Below, in pieces: positions 6,623 through 9,007 of a stretch of 9,007 nucleotides of DNA; the stretch's first letter is position 1, and the number at the start of each line of letters is the position of its first letter. Source of the stretch: Clostridia bacterium (GTDB lineage: Bacteria; Bacillota; Clostridia; Oscillospirales; Butyricicoccaceae). The notes beneath the pieces are model-generated. The model ran no database searches, was not told the DNA's origin, and saw only the letters and a list, made by a program, of their open reading frames with translations. The stretch covers positions 1 through 9,007 of the forward strand of contig JAFYMQ010000178.1 of assembly GCA_017556565.1 (NCBI GenBank), in the 5' to 3' direction. A program made the position numbers and the translations under genes.

Positions 6623-8260
6623 ATGGTAATTTATGATTTTCTTGAGCGCAATGCAAGACTGTACGGCAGCGATATTGCCCTTGTCGAGCTCAACCCCAGC
6701 GTAGAGCGCGATCAGGCAAGCACCTGGCGTGAGGCTCAGCTTATTGAGTCTGCCAACCCCGGTGCACCCTACCGCCGCGAGATCAGCTGGTCGGATTTTG
6801 ACCGCAGCGCCAACCGTTTTGCAAACCTGCTGCTCAGCCGTGGCTTAAAGCGCGGCACAAAGGTCGCTATACTGATGATGAACTGCCTGGAGTGGCTGCC
6901 CATATACTTTGGTATCCTCAAGGCAGGCTGCATCGCTGTGCCTATGAACTTCCGCTATTCCAGCGACGAGATCAAATACTGCCTGGAGCTTGCCGACGTT
7001 GAGGTGCTGGTATTCGGCCCTGAGTTTGTCGAGCGTATGAACGCTATCCAAGAGGATCTGCATCAGCTGCGTATGATGTTCTTTGTAGGTCAGGACGGCC
7101 CTCATTACACCGAAAACTGCATGCGTCTGATGACTTTCTGCTCTACCGATGCACCTCCCGTTGCACTCAGCGAGGAGGATCATGCGGCTATATACTTCTC
7201 CTCCGGCACAACAGGCTTCCCCAAAGCTATCCTGCACAACCATCGCGCTCTGCTGTCTTCCTGCATGACCGAGCAGAATCACCACTCCCAGCAGCGTGAC
7301 GACGTATTTCTGTGCATTCCGCCCCTCTACCATACCGGTGCAAAGATGCACTGGTTCGGCTCGCTTATGTCGGGCAGCAAGGCTGTTCTGCTTCGCGGCG
7401 TAAAGCCCGAATGGATCTGCCGCGCTATTACAGAGGAAAAATGTACCATAGTATGGCTGCTTGTACCCTGGGCGCAGGAAATGCTGGATGCTATCGAGTC
7501 GGGCGCTCTTTCGCTGGACAGCTACTATCTTGATCAGTGGCGTCTGATGCACATCGGTGCACAGCCTGTTCCCCCCAGCCTTATCCGCCGCTGGATGAAG
7601 GTATTCCCCCATCATCAGTACGATACCAACTACGGTCTCAGTGAGTCCATCGGCCCCGGCTGCGTACATCTCGGTGTAGAAAATCCCCACAAGGTCGGCG
7701 CTATCGGCAAGCCCGGTTATCTGTGGGAGGCCAAGATCGTGGACGATCACGGCATAGAGGTGGCTGACGGTGAGGTCGGCGAGCTTATTGTTCGCGGCCC
7801 CGGTGTCATGCTCTGCTACTACAAGAATCCCGATGCTACCGCAGAGTCCATCAAGAACGGCTGGCTCTACACAGGCGATATGGGACGCAAGGATGAAGAG
7901 GGCTTTATCTATCTGGTCGACCGCAAGAAGGACGTTATTATTTCCGGCGGTGAAAACCTGTACCCCGTACAGATCGAAGACTTCCTCCGCCGCTGCGACA
8001 AGATCAAGGACGTTGCCGTTATCGGTCTGCCCGATGCACGTCTGGGTGAGATCGCAGGCGCTATCATCGAGCTCAAAGAAGGCTGCACCGCAACCGTCGA
8101 GGAGATCAATGAGTTCTGTCAGGATCTGCCCCGCTACAAGCGTCCCAAGAAAGTCATATTTGACAAAGTACCCAGAAATCCCACCGGCAAGATCGAAAAA
8201 CCCGTACTGCGCAAGCGCTACTGTGGCAGCAGACTGGTCGAAAGCCAGACAACCAACTAA
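6623..8260 (+). CDS. AMP-forming acyl-CoA synthetase (class I adenylate-forming enzyme)
   Basis: A 545-residue protein of normal family length. It joins a carboxylic acid to CoA through an acyl-adenylate, using ATP and releasing AMP and pyrophosphate. The core motifs are intact: phosphate-binding loop SSGTTGFPKA (193-202), YGLSES (337-342), YTGD (416-419; Asp419 contacts the ribose), the hinge region DRKKDVIISGGENLYP from 433, and the C-terminal catalytic lysine Lys523 in PTGKIEK. An unusual polar N-terminal stretch (about 24-54) precedes the standard fold, as I recall for related clostridial proteins. The ATG has AAGGAG (6611-6616) 6 bases ahead. The acid cannot be read from sequence; medium-chain, carnitine-type or aromatic acids are possible. 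Its near-duplicate promoter and position before iorA favour an arylacetate such as phenylacetate (inference). No clear terminator follows the gene. Confidence 0.88.
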   Translation: MVIYDFLERNARLYGSDIALVELNPSVERDQASTWREAQLIESANPGAPYRREISWSDFDRSANRFANLLLSRGLKRGTKVAILMMNCLEWLPIYFGILKAGCIAVPMNFRYSSDEIKYCLELADVEVLVFGPEFVERMNAIQEDLHQLRMMFFVGQDGPHYTENCMRLMTFCSTDAPPVALSEEDHAAIYFSSGTTGFPKAILHNHRALLSSCMTEQNHHSQQRDDVFLCIPPLYHTGAKMHWFGSLMSGSKAVLLRGVKPEWICRAITEEKCTIVWLLVPWAQEMLDAIESGALSLDSYYLDQWRLMHIGAQPVPPSLIRRWMKVFPHHQYDTNYGLSESIGPGCVHLGVENPHKVGAIGKPGYLWEAKIVDDHGIEVADGEVGELIVRGPGVMLCYYKNPDATAESIKNGWLYTGDMGRKDEEGFIYLVDRKKDVIISGGENLYPVQIEDFLRRCDKIKDVAVIGLPDARLGEIAGAIIELKEGCTATVEEINEFCQDLPRYKRPKKVIFDKVPRNPTGKIEKPVLRKRYCGSRLVESQTTN

Positions 8261-8319
8261 ACCCGCCTTTTCCCTGCCTCGGACGTTGCCGTTTTGCATG
8301 ATTTTTAGCAAAATAACAG

Positions 8320-8348
8320 TTGACTCTGCTATATAAAAGTGTTAAAAT
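8320..8348 (+). promoter_or_regulatory. Promoter of the T-box leader and iorA transcript
   Basis: TTGACT (8320-8325), a 17-base spacer CTGCTATATAAAAGTGT and TAAAAT (8343-8348), with the extended TG, place the transcript start near 8355, just before the T-box Stem I. It is nearly identical to the acyl-CoA synthetase promoter at 6548-6576. Confidence 0.82.
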
Positions 8349-8354
8349 ACTGAT

Positions 8355-8625
8355 ATTAGTTGAATAATTCCAACGCGATGACGGAACCAAGTAAGCTATC
8401 AATCGTTCTTTTCAGAGATCTGCCGGTTGCTGCGAGGCAGAATGAGCGGGATAGACGAATTCCTTCCTGAGCGGCCTGCCGAACATTACAGTAAGCAGCG
8501 ACGGGTGCGCCCGATAAAGCGCAAGGGATATGATAGTATCCCATGAGGCCGCGCAAGCGGTAAACTGAGGTGGTACCACGGGAACTCTCGTCCTCTGCAA
8601 TATTTTGCGGAGGGCGTTTTCTTTT
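8355..8625 (+). promoter_or_regulatory. T-box riboswitch leader, probably phenylalanine (tRNA-Phe) specific, controlling iorA
   Basis: The leader binds uncharged tRNA and then lets transcription continue into iorA. Stem I opens with the GATGA kink-turn motif (8377-8381), GGAA (8383-8386) and AGTA (8390-8393). CTATC (8396-8400) pairs with GATAG (8450-8454), and AGAGA (8414-8418) precedes the apical stem CTGCC/GGCAG (8420-8424/8436-8440). On the 3' strand GAA (8457-8459) is followed by TTC (8460-8462), the codon in the usual specifier position, then TTCC (8464-8467) pairing back to GGAA, and TGAG. Further hairpins lie at 8502-8513, 8525-8542 and 8549-8560 (CCGC-GCAA-GCGG). The conserved T-box GAGGTGGTACCACG is at 8567-8580. 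Its TGGT bulge fits a tRNA ending ACCA, as in tRNA-Phe, and disfavours tRNA-Trp, which normally has G73. The T-box call is near certain; the amino acid is less so. Confidence 0.93.
8590..8625 (+). terminator. T-box regulated intrinsic terminator
   Basis: GTCCTCTGCAA (8590-8600) pairs over 11 positions, including two G-T wobbles, with TTGCGGAGGGC (8605-8615) around a TATT loop. GTTTTCTTTT (8616-8625) follows. The CCTC of the 5' arm can instead pair with GAGG of the T-box (8567-8570) to form the antiterminator, so the two structures exclude each other. Confidence 0.9.
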
Positions 8626-8654
8626 ACCCCTACACACAAAGGAGATGTAAGAAT

Positions 8655-9007
8655 ATGAAACAACTTATGCTTGGCAACGAGGCTGTTGCCAGAGGACTTT
8701 ATGAGGGTGGATGCAGCGTTATTTCCAGCTATCCCGGCACTCCCAGCACCGAGATAACCGAAGCAGCCGCCAAAAATTACGATGAGATCTACACAGAATG
8801 GGCGCCCAACGAAAAGGTCGCTATGGAAGTTGCTTTCGGCGCTTCTCTGGCAGGCAAGCGCAGCTTCTGCGCTATGAAGCACGTTGGTCTTAACGTTGCT
8901 GCCGATCCCCTGTTTACCGTTTCCTACACCGGTGTCAATGCCGGTATGGTCATAGCAGTTGCCGATGACGCAGGTATGCACTCCTCTCAGAACGAGCAGG
9001 ATTCCCG
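8655..9007 (+). CDS. iorA: Indolepyruvate ferredoxin oxidoreductase alpha subunit, N-terminal part (3' truncated by window)
   Basis: The ATG at 8655 follows AAAGGAG (8638-8644) and the frame is open to the window end, giving 117 residues. The start KQLMLGNEAVARG, then SSYPGTPSTEIT, WAPNEKVAMEVAFGASLAG, MKHVGLNVAADP and DDAGMHSSQNEQDS, is the well-conserved N-terminal pyrimidine-binding domain of IorA. The Glu in NEKVAMEVA lies where thiamine-diphosphate enzymes activate the cofactor. IorA also normally carries a C-terminal ferredoxin-like 4Fe-4S domain, which is outside the window, and works with IorB. The complex interconverts arylpyruvate plus CoA and arylacetyl-CoA plus CO2, with electrons on ferredoxin. 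Control by the preceding T-box means it is induced when the cognate aminoacyl-tRNA, probably Phe, is short, which points to the carboxylating, biosynthetic direction (inference). iorB is expected just downstream. Confidence 0.93.
   Translation, partial: MKQLMLGNEAVARGLYEGGCSVISSYPGTPSTEITEAAAKNYDEIYTEWAPNEKVAMEVAFGASLAGKRSFCAMKHVGLNVAADPLFTVSYTGVNAGMVIAVADDAGMHSSQNEQDS

Noticed and set aside
6845..8311. A 488-codon minus-strand open frame opposite the acyl-CoA synthetase
   Set aside because: It is in the same codon register as the real gene and arises from the same codon avoidance; no family features are seen.
8292..8313. TTTTGC...GCAAAA inverted repeat after the synthetase gene, as a terminator
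   Set aside because: The stem is short and AT-rich, and no T-run follows on the plus strand. I cannot support a terminator for the synthetase gene here.
8460..8462. Reading the T-box as tryptophan-specific because IorA is named for indolepyruvate
   Set aside because: No TGG triplet occurs in the specifier region, and the TGGT bulge does not match the G73 of bacterial tRNA-Trp.
8412..8981. A 189-codon minus-strand open frame across the T-box and iorA start
   Set aside because: It runs through a highly structured RNA leader and the conserved N-terminus of iorA on the other strand, with no supporting motif.

Overview
The window looks like chromosomal DNA from a strictly anaerobic, gut- or rumen-type Clostridia member (Ruminococcaceae/Oscillospiraceae-like). 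The evidence is a yaaL-bofA style sporulation-linked pair, a divergent second-type GyrB/GyrA-like topoisomerase pair of a kind I know from Clostridia, a T-box leader, and a ferredoxin-dependent 2-oxoacid oxidoreductase (IorA). Base composition is roughly balanced. The genes avoid the codons TTA, CTA and TCA, which leaves long meaningless open frames on the opposite strand. I see no insertion sequence, phage gene, CRISPR array, tRNA or rRNA.

Left end (1-770): the 3' end of a TtcA-like tRNA-thiolation gene runs rightward and meets, only 3 bases away, a leftward two-gene unit: a DUF2508 (YaaL-like) gene and bofA, which overlap by 4 bases. Middle (about 853-6499): a near-consensus promoter starts a rightward unit of three genes: a GyrB/ParE-like ATPase subunit, a GyrA/ParC-like cleavage subunit with a GTG start, and a MATE efflux transporter. 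The gaps between them are 13 and 40 bases, with no terminator seen. The two topoisomerase subunits should form one A2B2 enzyme. They are complete but carry family-specific changes in the ATP-binding motifs, an Ala at the quinolone-determining Ser position, and no canonical GyrA box.

Right end (6500-9007): an AMP-forming acyl-CoA synthetase with its own promoter is followed by a complete T-box riboswitch with an intrinsic terminator. That leader controls iorA, the thiamine-diphosphate subunit of indolepyruvate/arylpyruvate:ferredoxin oxidoreductase, which is cut by the window end. The promoters of the synthetase and of the T-box transcript are almost copies of each other (25 of 29 positions). 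The T-box reads best as phenylalanine-specific: UUC specifier, and UGGU in the antiterminator, which matches a tRNA with A73. A T-box turns genes on when the amino acid is scarce, so the synthetase plus Ior most plausibly make phenylalanine by activating phenylacetate and reductively carboxylating it. This is the biosynthetic direction described for rumen anaerobes, not amino-acid breakdown. I consider this the most interesting reading of the window.
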